NCBI GenBank assembly: GCA_014529385.2
Contig: CM043962.1
Span: 85,558,180 to 85,622,179, forward strand
Origin: Adiantum capillus-veneris
Lineage: Eukaryota > Streptophyta > Polypodiopsida > Polypodiales > Pteridaceae
Direction of reading: 5' to 3'
Length of the DNA: 64,000 bases
The notes under the pieces are model-generated. The model did not search any database, was not told the DNA's origin, and was given only the letters and a program-made list of their open reading frames with translations. The position numbers were made by a program, and so were the translations under genes. Shown here piece after piece: positions 30,110 through 41,760 of the stretch; position 1 is the stretch's first letter, and each line of letters opens with the position of its first letter.

Positions 30110-31530
30110 ACAGGACAATCATGGAGCGAGCACGAAGCATGCGGCTACATGCAGGCCTACCGATTGAGCTTTGGGCGGAATCTGTAAGTACGTCTGTGTA
30201 CTTAATCAATCGGTCACCCTCAACGGCATTGGATGGGGGAGTTCTAGAAGAGGCATGGACAGGTAAACCGGTGAATTATGCATTTCTCAAAGTGTTTGGG
30301 TGTGAGGCTTTCATGCACATAGATAGAAGCCTAAGATCAAAGCTAGATGCAAAGTCCAAAAAGTGTTTCTTCATTGGCTATGGAGAAGGTGACTTTGGGT
30401 ATCGCCTATGGAATCCTGAAGATGGTAAAATCTTAAGGAGTAGAGATGTAATTTTTAACGAACAAAATATGTACAAAGATTACTTGGAAAGAAAACAAAC
30501 AAAAGAAACAGGTGATGAGTACATGGAGCTTGAGGACGGTGAAGACTCAAGGACTGCAAACGGTGATAATGTGCAACAACGTCAACCAAATGAGGAGCCT
30601 CAACCTATTCCTCAAAGATCTACAAGAGCAAGTAGACCTCCAGAAAGGTTTGTTCCTTACTTCAACCATCTCTTGATCTCAGATTCTGGAGAGCCAGAAT
30701 CATACGAAGAAGCTATGCAACATTAATCCAAAGAAGAATGGACGAAGAGCATGCAAGTGGAGATGGACTCACTACATTGCAAACAAACATGGGAGTTGGT
30801 TGAGTTGCCTAAAGGTAAGCGGGCACTTCAAAACAAATGGGTGTACAAGCTGAAGGAAGAAGAAGGTGGGAAGAAAAGGTACAAGTCTAGGCTTGTGGTA
30901 AAAGGGTTTTCTCAAAAGAAAGGTATTGACTTCAATGAAATATTTTTTCCTGTTGTAAAAATGAACTCAATTAGGCTTGTCTTAAGCCTTGTGGCTGCTC
31001 ATGATTTAAATCTCAAGCAAATGGATGTAAATACGGCATTCCCTCACGGTGACTTAGAGGAGGAAATCTACATGCTTCAACCAAAGGGGTATGAAGTAAA
31101 AGGTAAGGAGAAAATGGTTTGTAGATTAAAGAAGAGCTTGTATGGTTTAAAGCAAGCATCAAGACAATGGTACTTGAAGCTTGATCGATGGATGTTGGAT
31201 CATGGATTCACAAGATGCAACTCGGATCACTGTGTCTACACGAAGAATTTGGGAGATGGGAAATTCATCATCCTAATGTTGTATGTTGATGACATGTTGA
31301 TTGCAAGTGCTAACATGCAGGACATCAAAGACCTAAAAGAGGAGTTGTCTAAATATTTTTCAATGAAAGATTTAGGTGCTGCAAAGAGGATACTTGGTAT
31401 GAAAATATCAAGGGACAAGACGAAGAAGACAATAAAGCTATCTCAAGCAGATTACATCAAGAAGGTACTAGAAAGGTTTACAATGCAAAATGCAAAACCA
31501 GTTTCTACACCTTTGGACAAAGCACATTGA
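30019..31530 (+). pseudogene. Copia B integrase end and reverse transcriptase
   Basis: The frame continues the integrase after the shift: TPQQNGISERMNRTIMERAR (catalytic Glu), LINRSP, FGCEAF, FFIGYGEGDFGYRLWNP. A TAA at 30724 is followed in the same frame by RT: NKWVYKLKEEE, RLVVKGFSQKKGIDF, MDVNTAFPHGDL, LYGLKQASRQWY and LYVDDMLIAS. The segment ends at DKAH, where the sequence jumps to the very end of RNase H, so about the last quarter of RT/RNase H is deleted. Confidence 0.88.
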
Positions 31531-31744
31531 GCTGAGATATCACTTCATACGCACTCTTTTGGAAGAGGGATAGCTAAAGCTAGGAAAGGTGCATACAAGT
31601 GAAAATCCTGCAGACATGTTTACAAAGGTGGTCAACAAGGAGAAGTTGAGATTTTGCTCATCTTCAATCAGCATTCAAGGATAAGAAGCCAGGATGCAAA
31701 GCAGTCATAGGTTTGGTTTGGAGATCAGTCTCCAAGTGGGAGAT
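31531..31744 (+). other. Copia B 3' untranslated tail with RNase H remnant and polypurine tract
   Basis: ELRYHFIR-like and NPADMFTKVV-like pieces in shifted frames are the last part of copia RNase H. CCAAGTGGGAGAT at about 31732-31744 is the polypurine tract before the 3' LTR. Confidence 0.75.
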
Positions 31745-32513
31745 TGTTAAGTATGGAGCCTGATTTACCCTTGTAATTTTCTGTGGTAAAAGCGCACATT
31801 TGTAAGGCCCCCATTATGAGGAGAAGCCATCGTGCGTGAAGGAAAATCACTCACTGGAAACCAAAAATTTCACGAACAAGAATCAGGGGCAACTTTAGGG
31901 GCCTCGGGGGCGGAGGCCCCCGATACTTTTTTTTTCCCTCGCCGGAATATTCCTTTTCGCCAGAATATTATGGCTGGACGGCGGCCGGAAAGTGGTTGGA
32001 AAACAACCGTCGGTTGGCCAGTGGCCGGTGGTCGGAAGTCAATGGCCGGTGGCCGGTGGCCGAATTCAAAAGCGGACTTGTCTTCTCAAGGGCGGCCACA
32101 CATGGGCGGATTGGAGGGTCCGATTTGGACTTATCTACACAAGGGCGGCTACACATGGCTACCTCTCATGAGAGAGGGCAACCCTTTTGGCCTATAAAAG
32201 GAGGCCATTTCTACACACATTTCATAGTGTGAAGTTGATGCAACAAGGTGAGTGTGAGGTGGTGAGAGTGAAGCAAGGCGGGAGCTCTATTAAGGGTTTA
32301 ATCCCTTTGTAAACTACTTTTTCTTTTGAAGTGCTAAAGCCATTGAGTGGCTGCTTTCTCGTGGACGTAGCCCACATTGGGTGAACCACGTATATCGTGT
32401 GTACTCTCTCTCTCTCTCTCTCTCTACTCTATAATCTCTTGTGTGTGAAGTCTATCTCTCTCCATTAAGTAATCTACTCAAAAATCTATTTAGCTACGTA
32501 TTATTTCCTAACA
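31745..32513 (+). repeat. Copia B 3' LTR
   Basis: 769 bp, TG to CA, followed by the CCAAA target duplication. It has more GGCCGGTGG-type units and CT repeats than the 5' LTR. Confidence 0.95.
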
Positions 32514-32518
32514 CCAAA

Positions 32519-32949
32519 GACGTTGGCTAAGGTATAAAAACCAATTTTTGTAAGTTTTCTACAAGATTTTGGATAAGAAATACACAGCGTGAGCTAATGG
32601 CTCTCACTTCTGTCCTTCTCGCGCTTCCTACTCCCTCTTTACTATCACATTGAGAATGTGTTTCTTGCATTGCAATTGCAGGTAAGAGCTCTACACATTG
32701 ACGTAATCCATTCACAGTATTTCGTAGCTTTTTTGCGTCGCCGACCCACGGCCTAATTTCATCATAATTAGAAATTTACACTTTTAAATCTAAAACTAAG
32801 CATAGGCGGGGTATTGGGGCATCATTGCTAAGCATTTAGATGCATTCTGGGTCGAAAAAGACTAGGTCAAAAATCCACTGCTGTTAATAATCACGACTTT
32901 GGAACTTGACCTAAAGTGGGATTTGAGACCATAGGCATGTGTGCTTATG
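32519..32949 (+). repeat. E1 3' LTR, right part
   Basis: Continues the E1 LTR after Copia B, with TATAAAAA at 32533 and GCAG^GTAAGAG near 32680. Homology to the 5' copy ends at 32949. No matching target duplication for E1 can be found here. Confidence 0.8.
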
Positions 32950-33376
32950 TCGTGTAAACTTGTCCTAGAAGTTTCATTATGTTTGGATGTCATTTGATGC
33001 TATAACGGATGTGATTTGCTTGCCAATGAGCGATTGGCTTTTCGTGATTTCAGTCACTTGAGTATAGCTTGATTTAGATGCGAGTTGTTAGTTGTTTTCC
33101 AAGAGATTGACCACCTCTTGTAGCCTCTATGCACTAGTCAAGTCAGCTTCGTCCCGTGGTTTGACAAATTAATAGTGGTTCTCGCTAATACTGCAATAAG
33201 ATAGGATGGTGAGGTTAGACATGCGTCCCACACAAAATTCAAAGGTTCTGTCCAAAGCTCAAAAGCCTAGGGAAATTGGATGCTTTGTGTGTGTCCCAAA
33301 AGTCTTCAACCATCCCTGCATAGGAGGGGGCGAGCCGTAGAAGTAGGAGATGAGAGAGAAACTCACACACACACAC

Positions 33377-33443
<67 letters not shown>

Positions 33444-33592
33444 GCTCCCTTTACACAAAGGAAATGAGGGACACATGTCAGCTCCCTAGCCAAAATGCCG
33501 ATAAGGTGTTTCAATTTCTATTGGATGGCCTTGGAGGTGGACCAATGAGAATTAAGGAAGAGTAAATCTAGTTTAATTCATTTAGAAAACAT
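32950..33592. other. Unassigned DNA between E1 and E2
   Basis: No long open frame apart from the CA microsatellite readings. The last 130 bp (ACACATGTCAG, then a TTGGATGGCC-like phrase and ACCAATGAG) resemble 57950-58030 on the other side of E2, so E2 entered a repeat or an older element. AACAT at 33588-33592 is the left E2 target duplication. Confidence 0.5.
33364..33442. repeat. CA microsatellite
   Basis: About 79 bp of CA repeats with one interruption near 33378. Confidence 0.97.
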
Positions 33593-33788
33593 TGTTGGAG
33601 CCCCACTTGTCCAACTGTTGTAATGAGCCCATCTTGTAAAGCCTATCAAATTCCCATTTTTATGTCAAAGACGTCTTACCATTTTGATCCACTTGTCTGG
33701 GTTATGTAAAGATTAATCAGTCAGTCAGGACCCATATTTGTTCCCACTTTGTAATTATGAGGAAGAGAACCCCATGTACATTTTTGAG

Positions 33789-33820
33789 CTAAGGTGACTC
33801 AAGTATAAAAGTCACCTTAG
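33789..33820 (+). promoter_or_regulatory. E2 LTR TATA box inside an inverted repeat
   Basis: CTAAGGTGACT, a 10-nt spacer (CAAGTATAAA), then AGTCACCTTAG: perfect 11-bp arms. It is repeated unchanged at 56971-57002 in the 3' LTR. E1 has the same plan with 6-bp arms. Confidence 0.8.
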
Positions 33821-33870
33821 AACCATTTTTTGAACAACATTTTTAATCATTAATCCTGTGTCGTACGAGT

Positions 33871-33872
<2 letters not shown>

Positions 33873-33965
<93 letters not shown>
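33873..33965. repeat. GA microsatellite in the E2 5' LTR
   Basis: About 93 bp of GA. The 3' LTR copy (57055-57143) is slightly shorter. Confidence 0.97.
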
Positions 33966-33967
<2 letters not shown>

Positions 33968-34588
33968 TTATCCTCTTCGCTACGCGCTTCTCCCTCACCG
34001 GATTCATGACGTGACCACATCATCGCGGTAGTCTCTCCGAGAGCTACGCGCCCACGCCACGCATTCATATTTTTCGAGCTGTTCTCGCGATTGATCCTTC
34101 ATCGAGCTTGTTTTGCTTGTAAGTAACACAAACAGTGTCTGTTTTCAACAATCAAGTGCTCTATGGAATGAGAAAGAGATTAGCTACACATAGATATTCA
34201 TAGACTTAGGTTTTGCCCATTTTTGGATTATGACGTGTGAGTCTATCGCGACTGTGATCGAGATAATTAGGGTTCAAATCTGGTGAGATTAGACTTATAG
34301 GTAAGTATATCCTATCGAGAGGATGGTGCCTAGTAAGTTTGATGAGATTCCAAGTTCATTGGAGGTGTAAACAGTGTTGTGAGCGTTTAGGGATAGAGTG
34401 GGTTGCATTCTACCAGGGTTAGTGATTGATGCATCATGAAAGTGCGTATGTGTAGATTGGTCTCAGCCTGACAAGCTAACGAGATTTCCGACGTGCACCT
34501 ACGGGTTAGTCGTGTCATCGGATGATAAGTATGTTGTCTATGTCGTGCTTGCGAGCATGAACAGGGGAGTAGTTTTTCCCTAAAACAT

Positions 34589-34606
34589 TGGCGCCGCTGC
34601 CGGGGA
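34589..34606 (+). other. E2 primer-binding site (tRNA-Asp type)
   Basis: TGGCGCCGCTGCCGGGGA one base after the LTR. It differs by one base from the complement of the plant tRNA-Asp 3' end as I know it. Confidence 0.8.
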
Positions 34607-35347
34607 CACAAGACCTTAAGTAGGGAGATCTACGTCACTCGTGTGATGGTTAGCTTACTTTAGTTTCGACTAGAGAGAGCTTAAACTTTTAGAACAAGAT
34701 CCAGGATAGAGTATCCTGAGGTCTAGTGGATAGCCATGAAGCCTGTGTCTTGCCGAGGGTCTATGACTAGTTAGATTTAGTTAAGTAGGATAATGTGGAG
34801 TTATGGTTTTTGGTTTTGAGTGCTTGTTATACTTATGTAGAAATAGAGTAGAAAAATGCTGTAAAAACGCAAAAACAAACAAAAAGAAGAAACAATAAGG
34901 CTGTTTGCTTGCATTGAAAGCAAAACCCACACCATATACCCTTGAAGGGGGTGAAAAGAGTAGACATTGAAATTTATGATCCAACACTTGAGAAAACATA
35001 AAAATTGCTACCAAAACCAAAAAAAAAAAAAAGGTGATTGTCATAAGAAAACACTAGTGACCCTAACAAGGCCAAGAAGAGATATAACCATTAGCCTAGG
35101 GTAAACTGACTGTGTCATGAGGTACGACTAATGTTCACAAGTTTAAGATGAAGTGTCATCAAATTTGCATCACTTCAAGTGCAATTGAGTGGTGAATTGC
35201 CAGAGAAAAGTGAAATTTGTGAAGTGCTTGAGTCGAAGGTCAAAATAAGTCCAAACTTCATAAAACTTGGGGGATAGACTTATATGGGCACAGAGAACAC
35301 AACTGTCCAAAAACAGACAAAAATGAAATCCCCATTGCTCTCTGCCT

Positions 35348-35365
35348 AGTCTATCGCAATAGACT
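35348..35365. repeat. E2 palindrome Q1
   Basis: AGTCTATCGCAATAGACT, one core mismatch. Confidence 0.88.
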
Positions 35366-35645
35366 GATGAAGTTGGTGATTGACTAACAACAGGGAAAAA
35401 ACCTTTATACCACAGGTTTAACACATCAATACAAGGGTACTCACAAAAATTGAGTGAAACTGAACACCATCTTGACCACAAAACTTCAAAACTGGTGTTT
35501 TAGAGTTTGAATTTAGAGAGAGTGGCAAGAAGGCTTTGACCAAATGTCCAAACAATGCCAAAATTTGTCAATGCACTACACAAGGAGAGGCTGAACCAGC
35601 TGTAGAGAAAACTTGAGAAAAATGCCAACAATGGAGAACATGCCA

Positions 35646-35663
35646 AGTCTATCGCGATAGACT
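35646..35663. repeat. E2 palindrome Q2 (perfect)
   Basis: AGTCTATCGCGATAGACT, 9+9 nt. Confidence 0.92.
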
Positions 35664-35943
35664 AGGGAAACTACTGTTGGGGACCTTTTCTTTCAAATTT
35701 CCCAGAGGGAGAGCTTTATCAGAGCCTATACAGCATACACACCAAATTTCAAGGCATTTAGATCATTGAAAGTCAATCTAAGGCCCAGATAGAGAATCAG
35801 GTTTTGACCAAAATACTAAAATGGGACCAAAACCCAACCCAAGTGTCCAAACTTCATAAAACTTGAGGGATAGGCTTTAGAGGGTAACTGGAACTCAAGG
35901 GTGAAGTCACAATTTTGAATTGACTTGTGCTGAGCAAATTGTC

Positions 35944-35961
35944 AGTCTATCGCGATAGACT
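35944..35961. repeat. E2 palindrome Q3 (perfect)
   Basis: Identical to Q2, 298 bp further on. Confidence 0.92.
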
Positions 35962-36237
35962 AAGAAAGTAGTGATTCAGACATATTTTGCAATTTGTGAC
36001 TATACTGCTAGGAAATACTCTCCATATAGATCCCAAACATCATCTCATATTTTAAATTGGACCACCAGAAGACTGACTAAGGGGTTGCTGTACATACTTG
36101 AAAGATTTTTGTGATTCAAGGAAAACCCTTGTGAATAGACTAACCATACTTGTGTAGATCCCAGAAGGAGATCATCACAAAGCCGCACAAGAAGGAGTCC
36201 AGGTAAGATTTAATTTTGCAACCCAGCTTTCATTCTT

Positions 36238-38070
36238 ATGTATTTAAGGTCGGGAGCCTTTGTTAAGTTAGGAGCTAAAAGTGTCAAAAGTCAAGTAAGC
36301 ACCACGTCCACCGAAGAGAGTGTAACTCAGATGAGACTAGACCCATTAGCACCGATCATTGAAGAGGGTAGTGATACTGACATTTCGTCGAAAAAGTCCT
36401 TCTTCATGATGGGGAGTCAACAACTAGGAGGGTTTAACGGTGAAGGACCAATGCCAAGGGGGAGCACCTCCCTACATCCTTTAAACGAAACCAAGTTCAC
36501 TATAATCTTCTTGGAAGGAACAAACTCGAGGGGAGCCTTAGTTTATTCTGACTATTGAGGACGCAAGTGTATATGTATTGAAGAAAGACCGGCTCAGACA
36601 CTAGAGATAATTCGAGTCTATGATGATGGAGACAGATTCCGAGACGAAAAGGGGAACCACTATCTGATAGTTAGTAACCCTGAGGATTACAACAGATATG
36701 GAGATAACGTGGCAAAAGGAAAAATGGTTTCAGAAACTCAAGAACCGCCCCCTAACATTGATCGACCTAGAGCGCTCTTTATGTATGATAATAAAAAAAC
36801 CAGGGTCCCAACCTATAATGAGAATGAGGGGATTTACAAGCATGAAAGCGAGGGAATAGTCTCATACTTTCGATGCAAGGAATCCTACCCAAACGAATTA
36901 AGCAAAGACAAGGTTCTTTACTTATTCTCTTATGAAACTGCTATGGGGAAGGATATTGTTTTTGTTGACAGGTACGGGCGAGAATACAAACGTATTCTCC
37001 CAAAAGAGGTTGAAAAGGCAACAGTTCCGAGAGCATCAACCTATGGCCCTGATGAAGTACCAAGAGCCAACTACACCCCTAGCAAGTCGACAAATCCCTT
37101 TTCAGAAGAGTATGATGCTACCTCACATTCTACCCGACAACCGACGTTCAACTCCCATGACCAACCAGCTACTCAGCCACCATTACAGGCATGGCTTCGA
37201 CAAAGTGCTACATTAGAACAAGACCAAACCCGAGAGGGTTATCAAACCGCACAAGGGCTAAGGGATTTACAAGAACCACCACTCTATGCACAGTATCAAG
37301 GAGAGAGTAAGCCAAAGACTCAGGGGTCAACTAATCCTGGAAGACCACCCCTAGAACGAGTTCGAAGAGATGAACCATCTCTTGCGAGAACTGTTAGAAA
37401 TTATGGCTTAGGAGCACCATTGGGAGAGGAACCTGGCCACTACAGAAGACCAGAGGAGGTATATCGACTAGGATGGGGAGATCCCATGATGAGATTTGTA
37501 GACCATCGTAGAATTAGACCTTCTCAAGTGCAAAAATGGGTAAACAAGAAATATACGGGAAGCAGGGATCCCCCATGCCCTAAAAATCCGAGCAAAGGAG
37601 CAAAAACTACCTTGAATATGCTGGGAGCACTGCCTTCCAGTGGAGGGTCAGAAAACGAAACTCTGATTCCTGTTAAGGTCTTGACGAGAGCCCAAGAAAG
37701 GAAAAATGACAATCAGCCCAAGAGTAACGATGAAAATCAAGAAGAAATCAAGACTGACAAGTCTAGCGTCAGTCGTGATAATCCTTGGAACGAACGAAGA
37801 GTGAAAATGAAATCTAGACGTGAGCGAAAACAGAAAGATGTAGAAGCTGAGCTAACAATAGCTCGAGAGCAACTTAAGCAGGAAAGAGAGTCCGAATCTC
37901 TAAAATCAACGGAGGGACCAAGAAGTGCAAGCTCAGGAGGGTCGGTATTGGTAGATAAGATCAATGAACCCTTAGATGCAATCTTGCAAGCATATGAAGC
38001 AAGATTGAAGAACAGACAGACTCTGGAGCAAAGGTGGATGACATATCTATATCGAGAGATAGAAAAATAG
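36238..38070 (+). pseudogene. E2 ORF1-Gag fusion lacking the capsid and zinc knuckles
   Basis: One frame from ATG 36238 to 38070 with a single TGA at 36556. Modules: RFRDEKGNHYLIVSNPEDY and VFVDRYGREYKRILP. The Gag start RPSQVQKWVNKKYTGSRDP is followed directly by PCPKNPSKGAK, whereas in E1 about 1.25 kb (capsid and both knuckles) lies between GDP and CPKNP. The frame is kept across the junction (about 37568-37576). The C-terminal part is basic and helical. Any particle would need capsid from another element. Confidence 0.8.
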
Positions 38071-39187
38071 AGACTAGAGATGTGCAAACAGATGATTGAA
38101 ACTGCACAAGCTTTACTGGAGCCTCCACCTATGGAAGTGGGGATAGAGTAATCAAACCACCAAAAAATGAAACACCTCACAAAACCGAACAAAGGGTACC
38201 TGACAAGATAGAAAACGTTAAATCCTTGCCGGATGTAGAGGATGCAAGAATCGTGCCTAATAGCACTGATGAATCACTGAAAGATTTTCTACCATATACC
38301 CCTATGGTGGAAGAAAATTGGCCTGAAGAGCTATGGGAAACGGTGAGAAGAGCTCAATAAAAATATGAGACAAAAACAGTCGAGTTAGCGCCTTTCTCGG
38401 AGTTGAACTTGAATAAGCCTCCATGGGATTTAGACGTTAAATCATTTCAAGGGGATAATGGTTCAGTTGCATCCGAAGATAGCAGACCAGCATCACTCAG
38501 AACTTTGCCACCATACATGGGGGACTATGAGGCAAGGTCAGAAATTCGAAGAGTACCTTCTCAAAGAATAGGCAGGTCAAATCAATTGGACACTAAAATC
38601 TTGACAGACTTGTTGACCACTCCGGTCAAGTGTACAATCACATTGGCAGAATTGTTAAAAATTAGGCCAAGCATGTGGACGGAAGTGGGTAAACGTCTTG
38701 AAAAATTTGGTATAAGGATGCCTCTTAAGTTCTTCGAAACCGAGCTTAATGACACAGAACCAAAGAAAGTCAACACTAGACTAGTGCCACTCAACAAGGC
38801 CAAAGAGTATTGTGAGGGAGAAGACGGCAACACAACCCTACCAGTTGAGTATAATGGCATAGAGACTAAGGCCATACTTGATAGCGGAGCTGGAATTGCC
38901 ATTGCGACCAAAATGCTATGGGAAAAATGGGGAAAACCACCAATACGAACAACTAGAATGAAATTGCAACTGGCGGATGGGCACATAGAAAGGCCTATAG
39001 GATTGCTTGAGGCAATTGTGGTATCTCCTGTGGCATAGAGTACGAACATACTTTTGCCATAGTAGATTTTGGCAAGAAGAACAACTATGAAATTATCCTT
39101 GGTAGGCCATTCATGAGGCAACTCAAGATGGTGCAGGACTGGGGGTATGATTATTTGTATCTAAGACATGCTGAAACTACTACATGA
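38071..39187 (+). pseudogene. E2 Gag-Pro linker and retropepsin 1 (PR1)
   Basis: The linker 38071-38402 has stops. The segment 38403-39038 holds TPVKCTITLAELLKIRPSMW, then ILDSGAGIAIATK (active Asp-Ser-Gly). After a shift near 39030 the protein continues with HTFAIVDFGKKNNYEIILGRPF to about 39187. It corresponds to E1 PR1. Confidence 0.82.
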
Positions 39188-39193
39188 GTAAAC

Positions 39194-39574
39194 ATGAAAA
39201 ATCATAGCTACCATGATGTCACGAGAACACCTGTGGAAGAATTTGACTCAGCCACCATTAGTGGATCAGAAGTCCCAGCGTGGCTTTGTAAGAAAAAGGA
39301 GATATGGATGTGTGGAGCATCTCAATGTAGTGAATTTGACCACAATGAAAGGACACTAGAGAGGGTCTTGGAAGATGATGCCTATATACGAGAACCCTTT
39401 CCTGAAGAGAAACTCGAACCCCTAGAATGGTCTCAAATTTTGGCTACATTGGATGTATGCGTCAATGAAGTCACTCCCACCAAATTTTGTGACGAGAATG
39501 GCTACGATATCATACCATACTACATGTTGAGCAAAATTGTTGAGGAAGACGCGATGGAGATACTGAGAATATGA
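39194..39574 (+). pseudogene. E2 conserved domain between PR1 and RT
   Basis: 126 codons from an ATG-equivalent segment, matching E1 16232-16636 (NHSYHDV, IWMCG, EPF, LEWSQILATLDVC, TKFCDENGYDIIP). Family unknown. Confidence 0.5.
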
Positions 39575-40323
39575 AGATCAATAAAATAGAAACGAAACTT
39601 GAGATTAAGATAGTGGGCTATGTGGACATCCCCACTAAAGAAATCAAGCAGGAGGGAGAAGAATTTTATGATTCTTCTGATCAAAGTGAAAACAAGGATA
39701 ATGCGGATGACGATAAGTCGGAAAATACGGAGGGAGACGACCATCAAGATCAAGACAATGACGTCTTCTACAATTTCCCAAACCAAAGTGAGAGATGCCA
39801 AAAAAGATACAAGAGTAAACGACACCATAACAGTCTACCAACTAGGCTGAGACCTATGCCGGAGTTCAGGGGTAAGACACATTTCCTTATGAACATTCAT
39901 GTTGTTGATTGTGCTAAGGATAAAGTGTCAGGAAGATTTCTTAAGGTTGCTGAAGACTCAGGATTTAAGTCCAGACTGTTGAAACCTAAGAAAACTAGCA
40001 AAGCAAAAAAAAGAGTTGCAACAGAAAAACTGGATGTCTCTGGTGGTCCAATTATGACGAAAATTAAACGGAAAACGAGATACAATGAATTGAAACAAAA
40101 AATTAAAAATGTATGGACAACTGAAATGGAAAGTAGCGATGGAACGAACGCTAGTGATGAGAGTAAAAAGATAGATGTACCTCCTCACTATTGTAAGTAC
40201 ACCATTCAAGAAAGAAGATTGGTGGTTCAACAACCAATGAGAGAGCCTAAATCAAATGAGTCCTACGATGGGCCAGAGAACGCCAAGAAAATAGACTTAG
40301 CAGAGCTAGGAGAAAGTCCTTGA
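39571..40323 (+). pseudogene. E2 region upstream of RT
   Basis: 250 codons, acidic and then basic. It ends with VPPHYCKYTIQERRLVVQQPMREP and SYDGPENAKK, matching E1 17127-17250. The TGA at 40321 falls where E1 has Arg (EEPRPAY). Confidence 0.6.
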
Positions 40324-41760
40324 CCTGCTTATATTGCCACAGATCTAAGCCGGGAAGAAGAGGACTTACTGATCAAAACACTTAAGGAATTTCGTGATGT
40401 ATTTTCATGGTCGTACAAAGATTTGAAGGGGGTGGATCCTATCATTTGTGAACATTCAATCCCTCTGAAGTCTGATGCAAAGCCAAGCAAACAACGTCCA
40501 TACACGTATAATGAGACATTCACCAAAAAGATAAAGGAAGAGATAGACAACTTATGGAGGCTGAATTTATTTATGAGATAGAGCACATGGACTGGGTGTC
40601 CCCGATAGTGGTGGTACCCAAGAAAAATGGGAAATTACGAGTGTGTGTGAATCTCAAGAAGGTAAATGCAGCAACAATAAGGGACAATTACCCTCTTCCT
40701 ATCACTGAACACGTCCTGGAACGAGTAGCAGGCAAACAAGCCTATAGCTTTATGGACGGATTCTCTGGTTATAACCAATTGGGGGTCAAACTAGAAGATC
40801 AATACAAAACGGCGTTTGCAATAGAATGGGGCATATATGCGTTTAGGGTAATGCCATTTGGCTTGACCAATGCTCCAGCCACATTTCAGAGATTAATGAC
40901 ACATGCTTTTAAAGAATAATTGCGAATATTTTTGGATATTTACATGGATGACTTGTGTGTCTATTCTCTATTGAGAGAAGACCATATAGATCATCTTAGA
41001 AAGGTATTCAAAAAATGCAGAACGTATAGGATTTGCCTCAACCCGAAAAAATGTGTATTCATGGTCCGACAAGGTAAAATCTTAGGCCACATAGTATCAG
41101 CTAATGGAATTACAACTGATGAAGACAAGGTAAAGGTGATCATAGAATTGCCAAGACCAAACACTGTACGAGAGGTACAATCATTTATGGGACATTGTGG
41201 ATACTACCGACGTTTTATCTACATGTACGCTGTAATTGCAAAACCCTTGTATAGTCTAATCACACTCTTCATTTGGACCAATGAATGTGAAGAGTCATTC
41301 CAGAAACTAAAAGATGCACTGGTATCTGCACCAATTCTAAAAGCACCAGATTGGTCAAAGATCTTCCATGTACATGTAGATGCTTCGGCATTTGCAATAG
41401 GTTGTATATTAGCACAACCAGGGGAGGGTAATACAGATTTTCCGATCAGTTATGCTAGTAGACAACTCAACAGTGCAGAAAAGAATTATACCACCACTGA
41501 AAGAGAAGGATTGGGTATGGTATATGCGGTAAAGAAATTTCGGCATTACTTACTTGCGAACAAATTCACATTTTTTGTGGATCACCAGGCGCTCTTGTAC
41601 TTAGTAAACAAACCTTGTAACACGGGACGAATTGTAAGATGGTTCATTGTGTTGTTGGAGTTTGATTTTACGGTAGTAGTTAAGAAAGGAAAAAATCATC
41701 AAAGAGCAGACCACCTTTCTCGATTACTACATGGCGAAAAAGCTACTAGGGTAGATGATG
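40324..41760 (+). pseudogene. E2 reverse transcriptase and RNase H
   Basis: EFRDVFSWSYKDLKGVDP and KQRPYTYNETF, then a one-base shift near 40550. WVSPIVVVPKKNGKLRVCVN, FMDGFSGYNQ and [16 protein letters not shown] follow, then a TAA at 40917-40919 (Tyr in E1) and the catalytic IYMDDLCVYS. RNase H: HVHVDASAFAIG, TEREGLGMVYAV, DHQALLYL, HQRADHLSR. RNase H lies in a 365-codon open frame, better preserved than in E1. Confidence 0.9.

Larger units (their letters stand above)
27582..32513 (+). mobile_element. Copia B: Ty1/copia element nested in the E1 3' LTR
   Basis: Plus-strand element, 4,932 bp. LTRs run TGTTAAG to CTAACA (718 and 769 bp). The CCAAA target duplication is perfect (27577-27581, 32514-32518). 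The PBS and PPT are present. Gag, protease, integrase and RT are present but frameshifted, and RNase H is mostly deleted. Its proteins are clearly different from Copia A and C. Confidence 0.95.
33593..34587 (+). repeat. E2 5' LTR
   Basis: TGTTGG to AAAACA, 995 bp. It has a TATA box at 33804 inside a perfect inverted repeat, a long GA tract at 33873-33965 downstream of the TATA box, GTAAGTAAC near 34120 (possible 5' splice site) and a palindrome half-site, AGTCTATCGCGA, at 34240. Confidence 0.95.
34607..36237 (+). repeat. E2 leader with palindrome array
   Basis: Non-coding. Three palindromes (35348, 35646, 35944) are exactly 298 bp apart. Units share phrases such as CCAAACTTCATAAAACTTG. AG^GTAAGA at 36201-36208 follows the array, 30 bases before the ORF1 ATG. 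Confidence 0.75.

Noticed and set aside
33239-33565. Cys/Val and Thr/His repeat open frames
   Set aside because: They are readings of the CA microsatellite on both strands.
33863-34068. Leu/Ser-repeat open frame on the minus strand (and its twin at 57025-57246)
   Set aside because: It is the reading of the GA microsatellite in the E2 LTRs, not a protein.
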